Source: an uncultured Acinetobacter sp.
Lineage (GTDB): Bacteria; Pseudomonadota; Gammaproteobacteria; Pseudomonadales; Moraxellaceae
Direction: 5' to 3'
DNA length: 40,712 nucleotides
Assembly (NCBI RefSeq): GCF_947493735.1
Contig: NZ_CANLSL010000025.1
Coordinates: 1 to 40,712, forward strand
The number at the start of each line of letters is the position of its first letter. The stretch's first letter is position 1. The notes beneath the pieces were generated by a model. It made no database searches, was not told the origin of the DNA, and saw nothing but the letters and a program-made list of their open reading frames with translations. A program made the position numbers and the translations under genes. Shown in pieces: positions 25,850 through 34,122 of this stretch.

Positions 25850-26728
25850 TTATTGCAACGTCGTTGTTGCGTCCATTTCAGGCTCTGCCAACTGCGTTGC
25901 ATCTTCAGTTTCACTCATGTCTTCGGCAGGGACAGCTTGCGCATTTGGATCAATGGCGTTTTGATCTGCTTCAGACATCAACGCTGCAGCGTTTTGATCC
26001 ATTCCATTTTGCACATCAGCTTGTGCGGAAGCTACTGTTTGATCGGCTTCGTTTATTGCAGTATCAACAGCTGCATTCAATTCAGCAGTTTGCGTAGATG
26101 CTTGCTCAGTTGTCGCTTGCGCTTGAGCAAGTTGATTTTGTGCTTCAGTCATTGCCGATTGCTCAGACTCTGAAATTTCACTTGCTTGTGCGCTTAGTTC
26201 CGACTCAACATTCGCATTCATTGATTCAACATTTTGGGCAACTTGCTGTGCTTGTTGTACTGACGCATCATCGACAACAGGCGCTGATTGCGCAGTCATT
26301 TCTACACCAGTTTCAACATTTACAGGTGCTTCTAGATTTGTTGACGATGTATTCGCCGCATACTCAACTGGAGCCGATTGTTCAGATTGCATAGTCGACT
26401 GTGGTGACTGTGATGAAGCTTGCATTGAACTACTAACTGGTGCATTCATTGGACGCAATGTACGTGCTTGCAAATCAATCACTGCATTTTGAGCAATCGT
26501 CTGTGCGATCACTTGCTTTGGAATACCCATTTGCTCAAGTGAACCAGGTTGACCATTAATCGTATTTTGCACAGTTGCTTTAGATAAGCTTTCCAACGTA
26601 TCACCAGGTTGAATTGGTGGCTCTGCAGATGCAGAAGTTGCAAACATCGCTGCTACAATGGCACTTAGACCCAAAGTCATTTTTGTTACTGTCGGTTTAT
26701 TTGTGATTTTACTATTTGAGTTAGACAT
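25850..26728 (-). CDS. Exported Ala/Gln-rich low-complexity protein
   Basis: About 292 residues. A signal peptide (hydrophobic LGLSAIVAAMFATSASA, cut before EPPIQPGD) is followed by a short ordered part with one motif worth noting, LESLSKATVQNTINGQPGSL and GIPKQVIAQTIAQNAV. From about residue 100 the protein is almost pure Ala, Gln, Ser, Glu, Asn and Thr with helix- or coil-forming repeats. It has no catalytic motif and no family I recognise. The frame opens at a TTG at 26740, but the ATG at 26728 has GGAG six bases upstream. A candidate envelope or biofilm-matrix protein; that is a guess. Confidence 0.65.
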   Translation of the reverse strand: MSNSNSKITNKPTVTKMTLGLSAIVAAMFATSASAEPPIQPGDTLESLSKATVQNTINGQPGSLEQMGIPKQVIAQTIAQNAVIDLQARTLRPMNAPVSSSMQASSQSPQSTMQSEQSAPVEYAANTSSTNLEAPVNVETGVEMTAQSAPVVDDASVQQAQQVAQNVESMNANVESELSAQASEISESEQSAMTEAQNQLAQAQATTEQASTQTAELNAAVDTAINEADQTVASAQADVQNGMDQNAAALMSEADQNAIDPNAQAVPAEDMSETEDATQLAEPEMDATTTLQ

Positions 26729-26740
26729 CATATTCTCCAA

Positions 26741-27170
26741 TGTTTTCTCACACTGATTAAAGTGAACTGATTAAGGTGAGTTGGACCAGCCCAAAATCCA
26801 AGAATTTAAAAAAATCGTCAATCATTAAAAACGGATAAACGATCTGACTTGAACTCTGGTGTATTCCGATTTTTTAGATAAAGCTTTTGAACAAAAAAGG
26901 TTTCAACTAAAAATGGCATCCGAAATGCACTGGGCTAGATTTAAGTCTTGACGACCCATTTCACGTTTCAAGTTGCGATCAGCTTAGACTAGCCTTTTGT
27001 AAACTTTGTAGCAGTCAAGTTGTTTAAAAGCGCATCACCTGTGTGTTAAACGTGAGTAAAACAAGAGAATTACCTATACTTGTTAAAGTTAGATTGCTAA
27101 GATTTTAACAGCGCATCTCCGATGTAAATTTTGAGTAATTTTTTTAGCCCGATTTTTGTAGCATAACCTC
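26741..27170. other. Divergent intergenic region with an imperfect direct repeat
   Basis: 430 bp between the Ala/Gln-rich gene and the nuclease gene. It must hold both promoters; a possible -10 TATACT lies at 27075-27080 for the nuclease. Two related stretches, GCGCATCACC...GTGAGTAA (27030-27059) and GCGCATCTCC...TTGAGTAA (27111-27138), lie 81 bp apart. No RNA gene or hairpin found. Confidence 0.4.
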
Positions 27171-28331
27171 TTGAAAAAAATATATATCCTTCTTATTCCT
27201 TTAATATCAATAGCTTGTTTTTTACCACAACTCAGCACAGGACAATTGCTGTCTTTTTCTAATACTTTGTGTCTTGATGAGTTTTACGCAGAAGCACCAC
27301 CAGAACTCATCAATAAAAAGCTGAGTGTTGATAGCTACCCACTCTGCAATCAAGGTTTCACCATTCATTATTCAGGCATTTCCAAAACGCCCATTTGGGT
27401 GGCAGAAAAGCTAAGCCCTGAACGACTCAGCATTCGGATCAAACGTGAAGATAACTTTCATGAAGATGATCGTCTGCCAGTTTCAGCACAGGCGACCCTA
27501 GAGGCATATCGCAATTCGGGTTATGACCGTGGGCATATGGCGCCCAATGCCGATATGAATAACAAAACCTCTCAATATCAAAGCTTTGCCCTGAGCAACA
27601 TCATTCCACAGCATTATGACAATAATCAAAATACATGGCGTGAGATCGAAGAAGCCACCCGAGCAATGGTCACAAAATATAAGCTCGATGCCTATATTGT
27701 TACGGGTCCTGCCTATCTTGAGCCGACGGTTCAATATGTCAAAAAAGGACATGCTGTCCTTGTCCCGAGCCATATTTATAAAGCAGTCTATTTCCCACGT
27801 ATCGGCATGGCGAGTGCATATCTTAGTAAAAATGACGGCTCTCGCTATGCTGAAACGATAAGTATCTGTGCTTTAGAAGAAAAAGTCGGGATTAATCTTT
27901 ATCCTCGATTAGATGAACAATCGAAACGGCAAATCTTCGAGCTACCGATGCGAGCCAATCAAGTCAAAGCCAATAAACATCCACCATATCAAGATAGTGA
28001 CCTACATAGCCAATGTGCGCCAATGGTTGAGGCAGAACAGATTTCAGCGACACAAAAACGCTTTGTCGTTGGTCAATCTTATGCATTAGAAAACCCTGTT
28101 CAATGGACAACAATTAAAGAAAAGGTTTCTATGTCAAGCTTACCAAACTTGATTGAAATGTTTTCAACAGCCAATGAAGATGAAGTTCAAAAAGATGCGT
28201 TAGAAAATTCTGAAATGAAAAATCTAAAAATGGATGGTAACGACAGCGATGAACCAAATCGCTTTTCAATCAATCACATTCTTTTGCCGATCGTAGAGTG
28301 GATGAAAGAAAAGGACACAAATGCGAATTAA
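27171..28331 (+). CDS. Secreted DNA/RNA non-specific endonuclease (NUC1 family)
   Basis: 386 residues, starting at TTG: no ATG lies before the catalytic motif, and the TTG gives a proper signal peptide (MKKIYILLIPLISIACFLP). The active-site block is DRGHMAP (residues 119-122 for DRGH; His is the general base), followed by MNNKTSQYQSFALSNIIPQ and NNQNTWREIEE, whose Asn binds the metal ion. The family (Serratia nuclease) degrades DNA and RNA outside the cytoplasm. It is about 100 residues longer than the core domain, with an acidic unstructured tail from about residue 290. There is no clear Shine-Dalgarno, which with TTG predicts low translation. It is followed by a small gene on the same strand. 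Confidence 0.85.
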   Translation: MKKIYILLIPLISIACFLPQLSTGQLLSFSNTLCLDEFYAEAPPELINKKLSVDSYPLCNQGFTIHYSGISKTPIWVAEKLSPERLSIRIKREDNFHEDDRLPVSAQATLEAYRNSGYDRGHMAPNADMNNKTSQYQSFALSNIIPQHYDNNQNTWREIEEATRAMVTKYKLDAYIVTGPAYLEPTVQYVKKGHAVLVPSHIYKAVYFPRIGMASAYLSKNDGSRYAETISICALEEKVGINLYPRLDEQSKRQIFELPMRANQVKANKHPPYQDSDLHSQCAPMVEAEQISATQKRFVVGQSYALENPVQWTTIKEKVSMSSLPNLIEMFSTANEDEVQKDALENSEMKNLKMDGNDSDEPNRFSINHILLPIVEWMKEKDTNAN

Positions 28332-28365
28332 AAACACGAATTCTAGGACTTAAGAGGACAGAAAA

Positions 28366-28635
28366 ATGGAATTTAAACCTTTTCAAAATCATACCCAAAG
28401 CATCACCATAGATGCGCTCACGATTGAAAATCAAGGCGAGCGCATTTCGATTTATGGCAGTTTGCAAATTCATCAAGACCAACACAGCTTAGAGCATGCC
28501 AAAATTTTAATGAAGATTTTAGAGCAAACGGTGACAACGCTTGAGTCACAAACTTTAGCTGTAAAAATTAAGCAAAATCATGATGATGTGGAAGTGGTTA
28601 AAAATCCATTTTTGAATGATACAGCTTCAAAATAA
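28366..28635 (+). CDS. Small conserved-looking hypothetical protein (89 aa)
   Basis: A soluble 89-residue protein (MEFKPFQNHTQSITIDALTI...) with two predicted strands, then a helix rich in Leu/Ile/Lys (LEHAKILMKILEQTVTTLES). A good GAGGACAGAAAA ribosome binding site precedes the ATG. It lies 34 bp downstream of the nuclease gene and may be co-transcribed. No signal peptide, no family recognised. Because it follows a nuclease gene an inhibitor role is conceivable, but the nuclease is exported and nothing in the sequence shows this. Confidence 0.65.
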   Translation: MEFKPFQNHTQSITIDALTIENQGERISIYGSLQIHQDQHSLEHAKILMKILEQTVTTLESQTLAVKIKQNHDDVEVVKNPFLNDTASK

Positions 28636-28686
28636 TTTTTATAAATCGTTTTTTATATTCAGCCAAAATTTTAATTTTAAGTTTAT

Positions 28687-28977
28687 TTAGGCTTTTAACA
28701 GCTCGCCTTGCAACCATGCCAAATAGTTGTGTTGATCTAAAAACTCCGGCGCTTTGGTGGTATCGAGATGATAAGTCCGAGTATTGAATTCGATCATAAT
28801 ATTGTTTGGTGAATATCGACTATCTTTAATGGGAAAATACTTTGCCAAAAATAAGCGATGTTGCCCCCAGTTGGTGAGATTATCAATCCGAGGGCTGTCC
28901 AGCTTATTCACAAACTCAACATAACAAGACTTGATATCATCAATGGTGTAAATCTGCTGAGGCATGATCAATCTCAT
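28687..28977 (-). CDS. Hypothetical protein downstream of hisF (96 aa)
   Basis: A 96-residue soluble protein with motifs YTIDDIKSCYVEFVNKLDSP and NNIMIEFNTRTYHLDT, and Trp/Tyr-rich ends. The frame runs further upstream to 29154 in shadow of hisF, but the ATG at 28977 has AGGTGAG with proper spacing, so that is the start. It lies 55 bp after hisF on the same strand and is probably the last gene of that transcript. No family recognised. Confidence 0.7.
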   Translation of the reverse strand: MRLIMPQQIYTIDDIKSCYVEFVNKLDSPRIDNLTNWGQHRLFLAKYFPIKDSRYSPNNIMIEFNTRTYHLDTTKAPEFLDQHNYLAWLQGELLKA

Positions 28978-29032
28978 AAAACTCACCTGATGGTGTAAGC
29001 CTAATCTTTGATCATGAAGCTTTGATGAAATC

Positions 29033-29791
29033 TTATAAACGCATCTCAATGCCTTGCGCTGCAAGAAAAGCTTTGGCTTCAGGAATGCTATGCTGCCCAA
29101 AATGGAAAATCGACGCTGCAAGCACCGCATCCGCCCCACCCTGCAAAATCCCATCTGCCATGTGTTGTAGGTTGCCTACACCACCCGATGCAATGGTTGG
29201 TATCGTCACGCGATCGTTAATCGCACGCATCAAACCAATGTCATAGCCCGCTTTAGTGCCATCGGCATCCATACTGGTGACGAGAAGCTCGCCTGCGCCA
29301 AACTCTGCCATTTTCACTGACCATTCTATGGCATCAATTCCCGTCGGTTTACGTCCGCCGTGGGTGAAAATTTCCCATTTATTCTCAGCGACTTTTTTGG
29401 CATCAATGGCGACCACGATACACTGTGCACCGAAACGACTCGATGCTTCATCCACAAATTCAGGATTAAATACCGCCGCTGAGTTGATACTGACTTTATC
29501 TGCGCCTGCATTGAGCAAAAGGCGAATATCTTCAATTTTGCGCACACCACCGCCAACGGTGAGGGGTACAAAGACAGTTTCCGCCATGCGTTCTACAGTT
29601 TTATAGGTGGTATCACGACCATGATGGGTTGCTGTAATGTCTAGAAAAGTAATCTCATCGGCACCCTGCTCATTGTAGCGACGTGCCACTTCCACAGGAT
29701 CACCCGCATCACGAATATCCAAAAACTGAACGCCTTTGACCACACGTCCATTGTCCACATCCAAACATGGAATAATTCGTTTTGCTAACAT
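29033..29791 (-). CDS. hisF: Imidazole glycerol phosphate synthase, cyclase subunit HisF
   Basis: 252 residues; takes ammonia from HisH and closes the imidazole ring, giving imidazole glycerol phosphate and AICAR. The TIM barrel shows the usual blocks: [15 protein letters not shown] with catalytic Asp11, [41 protein letters not shown] with the second catalytic Asp, and [11 protein letters not shown], the phosphate-binding loops. The start [11 protein letters not shown] is the family start. The other his genes are not adjacent here, so the pathway is split in this genome. A small unknown gene follows. Confidence 0.97.
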   Translation of the reverse strand: MLAKRIIPCLDVDNGRVVKGVQFLDIRDAGDPVEVARRYNEQGADEITFLDITATHHGRDTTYKTVERMAETVFVPLTVGGGVRKIEDIRLLLNAGADKVSINSAAVFNPEFVDEASSRFGAQCIVVAIDAKKVAENKWEIFTHGGRKPTGIDAIEWSVKMAEFGAGELLVTSMDADGTKAGYDIGLMRAINDRVTIPTIASGGVGNLQHMADGILQGGADAVLAASIFHFGQHSIPEAKAFLAAQGIEMRL

Positions 29792-29949
29792 AGCTTGATT
29801 CTCAGCAACTTGTTTTAACAGCGAAATAACATCTTTAAATAGACGATTCTTTCAAAGAACATCTAGCTTCTGTGCGCAAAGACTACACCTTGACGCAAGA
29901 AGCGGTTATTCTAGCAAAAATATTCTGTATGCCTAGAGTTTTCATTGTT

Positions 29950-30903
29950 ATGTCCGTCTATACCCAACTCAATCTTGAACAAGTACACACTTTTGCCATG
30001 CAGTATGGCTTAGAGATTATCGAGATCGAACCGATTCAAGGCGGGATTGAAAACACCAACTATTTTATTACTGAAAAAAACGGTCATGAATTTGTACTCA
30101 CAGTTTTTGAAGAGCTGGACTTAAATGCGGCTAGTGAGTTGTTCCCTGTGTTGCAACACCTTGAGCAACACGGCATCCCAGTCGCTGTACCGCTCACCTT
30201 TCAAGATCAACCGATTCACAGCATCGTCGGCAAACCTGCACAGATTGCCCCACGCATCACTGGCAAGCATCCCATGCCGTCTACGGTGGCGCAAGTTAGC
30301 GCAATGGGTGAGGCCTTGGCGAAAATGCATTTGGCTTTGCAAAATTATCCATTACAACGTCAAAATAATCATGGTCAATCGTGGTGGTCAAGCACAGCAC
30401 ATACGCTGTATGCAAAAATGAATGAAGCCGACCAAGCGCTACTCACCCAAGTATTTGCACAGTATGAGCAGATGTTTGATGCCTATCCAAATCGTCCCTA
30501 TGGTTTGATTCATGCCGATTTGTTCCGTGATAATAGTTTGTATGTCGGCGACTCATTGTCGGGCATTTTGGATTTTTCTGAGCTCAGCTATGATCAGTTG
30601 CTGCTTGATATTAGTATCACGATGAATGATTTTTGCAGTGATTATCCCAATGTGTCTTTAGATGTGGAAAAAACGCAGGCATTTTTAAATGCTTATCAAA
30701 AGGTACGTGCGTTGACTGATGATGAGAAATCTTGCCTGCAAACCTATCTTGCGATGGCAGCCTGTCGTTTTTGGATTTCTCGTTTGCAAGTTGCAGAGCG
30801 CAATCACAATGAAGGACGTACTGGCACAGAAATTCTACAGAAAGATCCGCAAGAGATGCGCAATATGACCCATGATCGTTTAAACACAGAGTACGCATTG
30901 TAA
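29950..30903 (+). CDS. thrB: Homoserine kinase ThrB (choline-kinase-like type)
   Basis: 317 residues, the size of the Pseudomonas-type enzyme, which is unrelated to the GHMP-family ThrB of E. coli. It phosphorylates homoserine before threonine synthase. Protein-kinase-like features: EFVLTVFEE (ATP-binding Lys replaced as usual in this group), the catalytic loop GLIHADLFRDNSLYVG (Asp190, Asn195) and the metal-binding GILDFSE. The frame opens 26 codons earlier at 29872, but the ATG at 29950 (MSVYTQLNLEQV) is the family start; ribosome binding site weak. Its stop overlaps the ATG of the next gene by one base (TAATG). Confidence 0.93.
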   Translation: MSVYTQLNLEQVHTFAMQYGLEIIEIEPIQGGIENTNYFITEKNGHEFVLTVFEELDLNAASELFPVLQHLEQHGIPVAVPLTFQDQPIHSIVGKPAQIAPRITGKHPMPSTVAQVSAMGEALAKMHLALQNYPLQRQNNHGQSWWSSTAHTLYAKMNEADQALLTQVFAQYEQMFDAYPNRPYGLIHADLFRDNSLYVGDSLSGILDFSELSYDQLLLDISITMNDFCSDYPNVSLDVEKTQAFLNAYQKVRALTDDEKSCLQTYLAMAACRFWISRLQVAERNHNEGRTGTEILQKDPQEMRNMTHDRLNTEYAL

Positions 30904-31535
30904 TGGCACGCTATCAAGGACGTTTGGTCGAATGGCACGATGAACAAGGTTACGGCTTTATTCAGGGCATTAGCGATCACAAGCATCAGCGTGTGTTTTT
31001 GCATATCAGCTCATTTGAGCGTAGTGGACCTCGACCGATTGAGGGCTGTGTGGTGGAGTATGAGCTCGGTATCGACGACCAATCTCGACCGCAAGCGCGC
31101 AATGTGCGTTATGTCAAAGCCAAACAAGTCTTTAGTCACAATCCGAACAGCCAGCCTTTTTCAAGCGCATCAAAAAAGCGTTTTGCATGGCATCCGATGT
31201 ATCTCGCCATGTTGGTGTATTGGGTGGTACTCTTTGTCACCGCAGCCTATGGACAGCTTCCGCCATTTACACTGTTGGTGATTATGCTAGTGAATAGCTA
31301 TTGTTACTGGATTTTTTATCAAGACAAAAAAGTGGCGATGCAAGGCGATCAGCGGATTTCCGAACAGCATTTATTGTTAATGTGTGCACTCGGTGGTTGG
31401 ACGGCGGCGTGGTTTGCCATGAAGCACTTTCACCATAAGACACAGAAACAACCGTTTAAAAAATACTATTATCTGAGTATCGTGGCGCATATTGCCTTGC
31501 TGGCGTTTAGTGTGTTTATGCTACGATTATTTTGA
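30903..31535 (+). CDS. Cold-shock-domain / DUF1294 fusion membrane protein
   Basis: 210 residues. Residues 1-70 form a cold-shock domain (ARYQGRLVEWHDEQGYGFIQ, VFLHISSF, VVEYELGID), an OB fold that binds single-stranded nucleic acid; RNP-1 is recognisable as GYGFIQ. The C-terminal half has four hydrophobic segments and the DUF1294 signature YWIFYQDKKVAMQGDQRISE and ALGGWTAAWFAMKHFHHKT. This architecture places an RNA-binding domain on the cytoplasmic side of the inner membrane. The role is unknown. It overlaps the thrB stop codon by one base and is probably translated with it. Confidence 0.85.
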   Translation: MARYQGRLVEWHDEQGYGFIQGISDHKHQRVFLHISSFERSGPRPIEGCVVEYELGIDDQSRPQARNVRYVKAKQVFSHNPNSQPFSSASKKRFAWHPMYLAMLVYWVVLFVTAAYGQLPPFTLLVIMLVNSYCYWIFYQDKKVAMQGDQRISEQHLLLMCALGGWTAAWFAMKHFHHKTQKQPFKKYYYLSIVAHIALLAFSVFMLRLF

Positions 31536-31552
31536 TTCTTTGAATTGGAAAA

Positions 31553-31945
31553 ATGGAAATGACAAACCAAATCAGCCAAATCGCAACCCAAGATCAGAAA
31601 AATCTCACCTACTTACTGTACGGTTTATACCTCGCTGCGATCTTTAGTGCAGGCATCTTGGCGGTGATTGCGATTATTATCAACCATGTCAAATTTTCTA
31701 GTGTCAAAGGCACTTTTTTAGAAAGTCATTTTCTTTGGCAGATTCGAGGATTTTGGTGGTATTTACTCTGGAATGTAATTGGCTTTGCCAGTTTATTTCT
31801 AGTGGTCTTTGTCTATCAATCGGCGTGGTGGGCGGTGTTTGCGCCAACGATTTGTTTAGTCATTATCGGCTTGGCGTGGGTGTGGAGTGTCTATCGTGCC
31901 GTCCGAGGCTTGATTGCGCTCAGCAATGATGAGGCGATGTATTAA
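31553..31945 (+). CDS. Small inner-membrane protein (COG3671/DUF4870-like)
   Basis: 130 residues with three or four membrane helices: LLYGLYLAAIFSAGILAVIA, FWWYLLWNVIGFASLFLVVF and TICLVIIGLAWVWSVYRAV. The layout with 'RGLIALSNDEAMY' at the end resembles uncharacterised COG3671 proteins. It lies 17 bp behind the CSD-DUF1294 gene and belongs to that operon. ATGs at 31553 and 31559 are both possible. Function unknown. Confidence 0.75.
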   Translation: MEMTNQISQIATQDQKNLTYLLYGLYLAAIFSAGILAVIAIIINHVKFSSVKGTFLESHFLWQIRGFWWYLLWNVIGFASLFLVVFVYQSAWWAVFAPTICLVIIGLAWVWSVYRAVRGLIALSNDEAMY

Positions 31946-31969
31946 CTTTTTTTAGCAAGAGAAATAAGC

Positions 31970-32218
31970 GTGACCACTAACAACGAAAAAGATTCACCGA
32001 ATAACAATAAAAGCGAAAAATGACCGAATAAATGGAAGCAAGCCATATGCGGATTATGTGGTGAAATGATAGGACAATTAATTCCTTTAGTTTTATTTTT
32101 TGCCGAAGCAAATATTTATGCTGCCTACGCCTTTTTAGGTTTAGGTGCATTTTTTCTGATTTTACCTTTCGGCATGTTGATCTATTACGCATGGAAAAAA
32201 TGGCGGAAAGATCAATAA
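31970..32218 (+). pseudogene. Small membrane-protein gene interrupted by an in-frame TGA
   Basis: From a GTG at 31970 (AAGAGA upstream as ribosome binding site) one frame runs to a TAA at 32216-32218, broken only by TGA at 32021-32023. Before the TGA the product is polar (TTNNEKDSPNNNKSEK); after it comes PNKWKQAICGLCGEMIGQLI, two hydrophobic helices (PLVLFFAEANIYAAYAFLGL, GAFFLILPFGMLIYYAW) and a basic end KKWRKDQ, the makeup of a real small membrane protein. The gene directly follows the thrB operon. It may be a recent pseudogene, a readthrough case or a base error. A shorter frame from ATG 32066 (50 aa) is also possible, without a good ribosome binding site. No family recognised. Confidence 0.6.
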
Positions 32219-32229
32219 GCCCAATGAGT

Positions 32230-32946
32230 TTAACTTAATGAGTTGTGTGTGTTAGACAACAATATCTCTCTTAACTCTCGCACCGAATCCACAATCGCCA
32301 CAGGTGCAAACTGTTCAAGCACACCCACAGCATGCACTCCATAGCTCACGCCGATTCGTGGCATCGCAATATTTTGCGCCATTTCCAAATCATAACTGGT
32401 ATCACCCACCATCAAGGCACGATCCGCAGGCACACCTGTCACATTTAAGATTTCTTGAAGCATCAAGGGATCAGGCTTAGAACGAGTTTCACTAGCTGCA
32501 CGTGTGGTAACAAACAGATCTGCACTTTGGGTCTGCGCAAGTACCCGATCAAGCCCTTTACGGCTTTTTCCTGTAGCGACAGCGAGCAATTTGCCTTGTG
32601 CTTTTAATGCATCGAGCAACTCTGCCACACCATCAAACCACACATCACTGCCTGAGTTTTCCACATAATGTTTTCCGTAGCAGGTCAATATCTGTTCATG
32701 TAACTCAGGCACTTGTGGGAATAGGCGTTGCATCACTTCAGGTAAGCCTAAACCAATCACACTTTTTGCATGATCGTCTAACAACGGTTGTTGAAACTTA
32801 CGTGCGGCAAATTGCAAACTTCTGACAATCTGACCGACAGAATCGAATAACGTCCCGTCCCAATCAAAAATGATCAGATCAATATTTTGCATATCCAATG
32901 CGCCTGCAGTGTCGTCATCAGGAGAAAATTGGGTTAAATCATTCAT
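32230..32946 (-). CDS. HAD-superfamily phosphatase (phosphoglycolate-phosphatase-like)
   Basis: 238 residues from the chosen ATG. HAD motif I is IIFDWDGTLFDS (Asp28 nucleophile, Asp30 acid/base), motif II lies in VATGKS, motif III is the Lys in RSKPDPLML, and motif IV is MVGDTSYDLEMA. The helical cap sits between motifs I and II, as in Gph. The substrate is probably a small phosphorylated metabolite; phosphoglycolate is only a family default. The frame also opens at a TTG at 32970, and an ATG at 32892 starts right at the fold; none has a strong ribosome binding site. It follows rluC at about 60 bp, the usual rluC-HAD arrangement of Pseudomonas and Acinetobacter. Confidence 0.85.
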   Translation of the reverse strand: MNDLTQFSPDDDTAGALDMQNIDLIIFDWDGTLFDSVGQIVRSLQFAARKFQQPLLDDHAKSVIGLGLPEVMQRLFPQVPELHEQILTCYGKHYVENSGSDVWFDGVAELLDALKAQGKLLAVATGKSRKGLDRVLAQTQSADLFVTTRAASETRSKPDPLMLQEILNVTGVPADRALMVGDTSYDLEMAQNIAMPRIGVSYGVHAVGVLEQFAPVAIVDSVRELREILLSNTHNSLS

Positions 32947-33009
32947 CAGTAAAATATCTATCTCGTACAAGTTCGTTTCAAAAGCTAACTGATTTCAATT
33001 GCTGTCTGA

Positions 33010-34113
33010 CTACTTACTCAGACTTTGAATCAACTTCTGCATATCATCAGGCAACGGTGCTTCGATCACAGGATAATTCGGTATTTCCAAACGCATCGCA
33101 TGTAGGCAGAGTCGCTTAACATCGTGATGCGAAAACGGCACTTGATGTCCATATTTATCATCGCCGACCAACGGATGACCAATACTTAACCCATGCACAC
33201 GGATTTGATGGGTACGCCCAGACAGTGGCGAAGCATGTATCAATGTCGCTCCAGCATAACGCTCAACCACATTCCACTGGGTTTGGCTAGGCTTGCCCTC
33301 TTTCGACACGCGAACACGGCGCTCGCCGTTGTTCAATTCATAACGTAATAATGGCGCATCAATCAACTGTTTGTCCAAAGTCACCACACCTTTCACGATC
33401 GCCGCATAGGTCTTTTTGATGCGATGCGCTCGCAGATCATCTTGCAAAGCTTTCAGAGTAGAACGCTTTTTGGAGATCATCACCAAGCCCGACGTATCAC
33501 GGTCAATACGGTGAATCAATTCTAAATATTTCTTGCCAGTCGCTTGGCGCATCGCTTCGATCAAGCCATACGCCACACCGCTCCCGCCATGTACCGCAAT
33601 GCCCGACGGCTTATTGACCACGATCAAACCCTCATCTTCATAGATGATGCGAGCCAGCAAACCTTGCGCCACGCTATCGCCGATCGGCACATGATCCTCT
33701 TGTTGTTGCATGCGAATCGGTGCGATACGGATCTGATCACCGATATTGAGCTTGGTTTCTGCTTTAATGCGTTTTTTATTGACCCGCACTTCCCCCTCAC
33801 GAATCAGACGGTAAATCCGACTTTTTGGCACACCTTTTAAGGTGCGAAAGAGGAAGTTATCAATGCGCTGTCCCTCATGGTGCTCCGTCACATCAATCCA
33901 CGTCACGCTTTGCCATGCGCCTGCTGTATCCACATCAACCTTTTCTTCTTTAAACTTTTCTTCTTCGAACTTTGCAGGTCTTGAAGGTGCTGATTTTGAA
34001 GACGCCAATTTAAAAGTCGAACGTTTTGAAGACGAGGAATTTGAAGATGAGGACGTTGAAGATCTTCCTCGTGTAGATGCTTTTGACGATGATTTATAAT
34101 TAGATGGACTCAT
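33010..34113 (-). CDS. rluC: 23S rRNA pseudouridine synthase RluC
   Basis: 367 residues. It isomerises U955, U2504 and U2580 of 23S rRNA (E. coli numbering). After a Ser/Lys-rich N-terminal extension of about 60 residues there is an S4 RNA-binding domain (GQRIDNFLFRTLKGVPKSRI, then GEVRVNKKRIKAETKLNIGD) and the RsuA/RluA catalytic domain with ELIHRIDRDTSGLVMISKK; the catalytic Asp is at about residue 206 (RDTSG). The end blocks HASPLSGRTHQIRVHGLSIG and CLHAMRLEIP are intact. The Ser-rich extension makes it longer than E. coli RluC (319). The start may be the ATG at 34113 or a GTG at 34122. Divergent from rne, as in E. coli. Confidence 0.93.
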   Translation of the reverse strand: MSPSNYKSSSKASTRGRSSTSSSSNSSSSKRSTFKLASSKSAPSRPAKFEEEKFKEEKVDVDTAGAWQSVTWIDVTEHHEGQRIDNFLFRTLKGVPKSRIYRLIREGEVRVNKKRIKAETKLNIGDQIRIAPIRMQQQEDHVPIGDSVAQGLLARIIYEDEGLIVVNKPSGIAVHGGSGVAYGLIEAMRQATGKKYLELIHRIDRDTSGLVMISKKRSTLKALQDDLRAHRIKKTYAAIVKGVVTLDKQLIDAPLLRYELNNGERRVRVSKEGKPSQTQWNVVERYAGATLIHASPLSGRTHQIRVHGLSIGHPLVGDDKYGHQVPFSHHDVKRLCLHAMRLEIPNYPVIEAPLPDDMQKLIQSLSK

Positions 34114-34122
34114 TAAACTCAC

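Noticed and set aside
25864..26394. Plus-strand frames opposite the Ala/Gln-rich protein
   Set aside because: Leu/Gln-rich shadows of the repetitive gene on the other strand.
26741..27170. Insertion-sequence or attachment-site remnant
   Set aside because: No terminal inverted repeats, no target duplication and no transposase fragment; only a weak direct repeat.
31977..32192. Minus-strand frame of 71 codons next to the HAD gene
   Set aside because: It is antisense to the interrupted small membrane-protein gene, whose plus-strand translation is far more protein-like.
33842..34099. Acidic 85-codon frame opposite the start of rluC
   Set aside because: It is the complement of the Ser/Lys-rich RluC extension; no ribosome binding site and no independent support.
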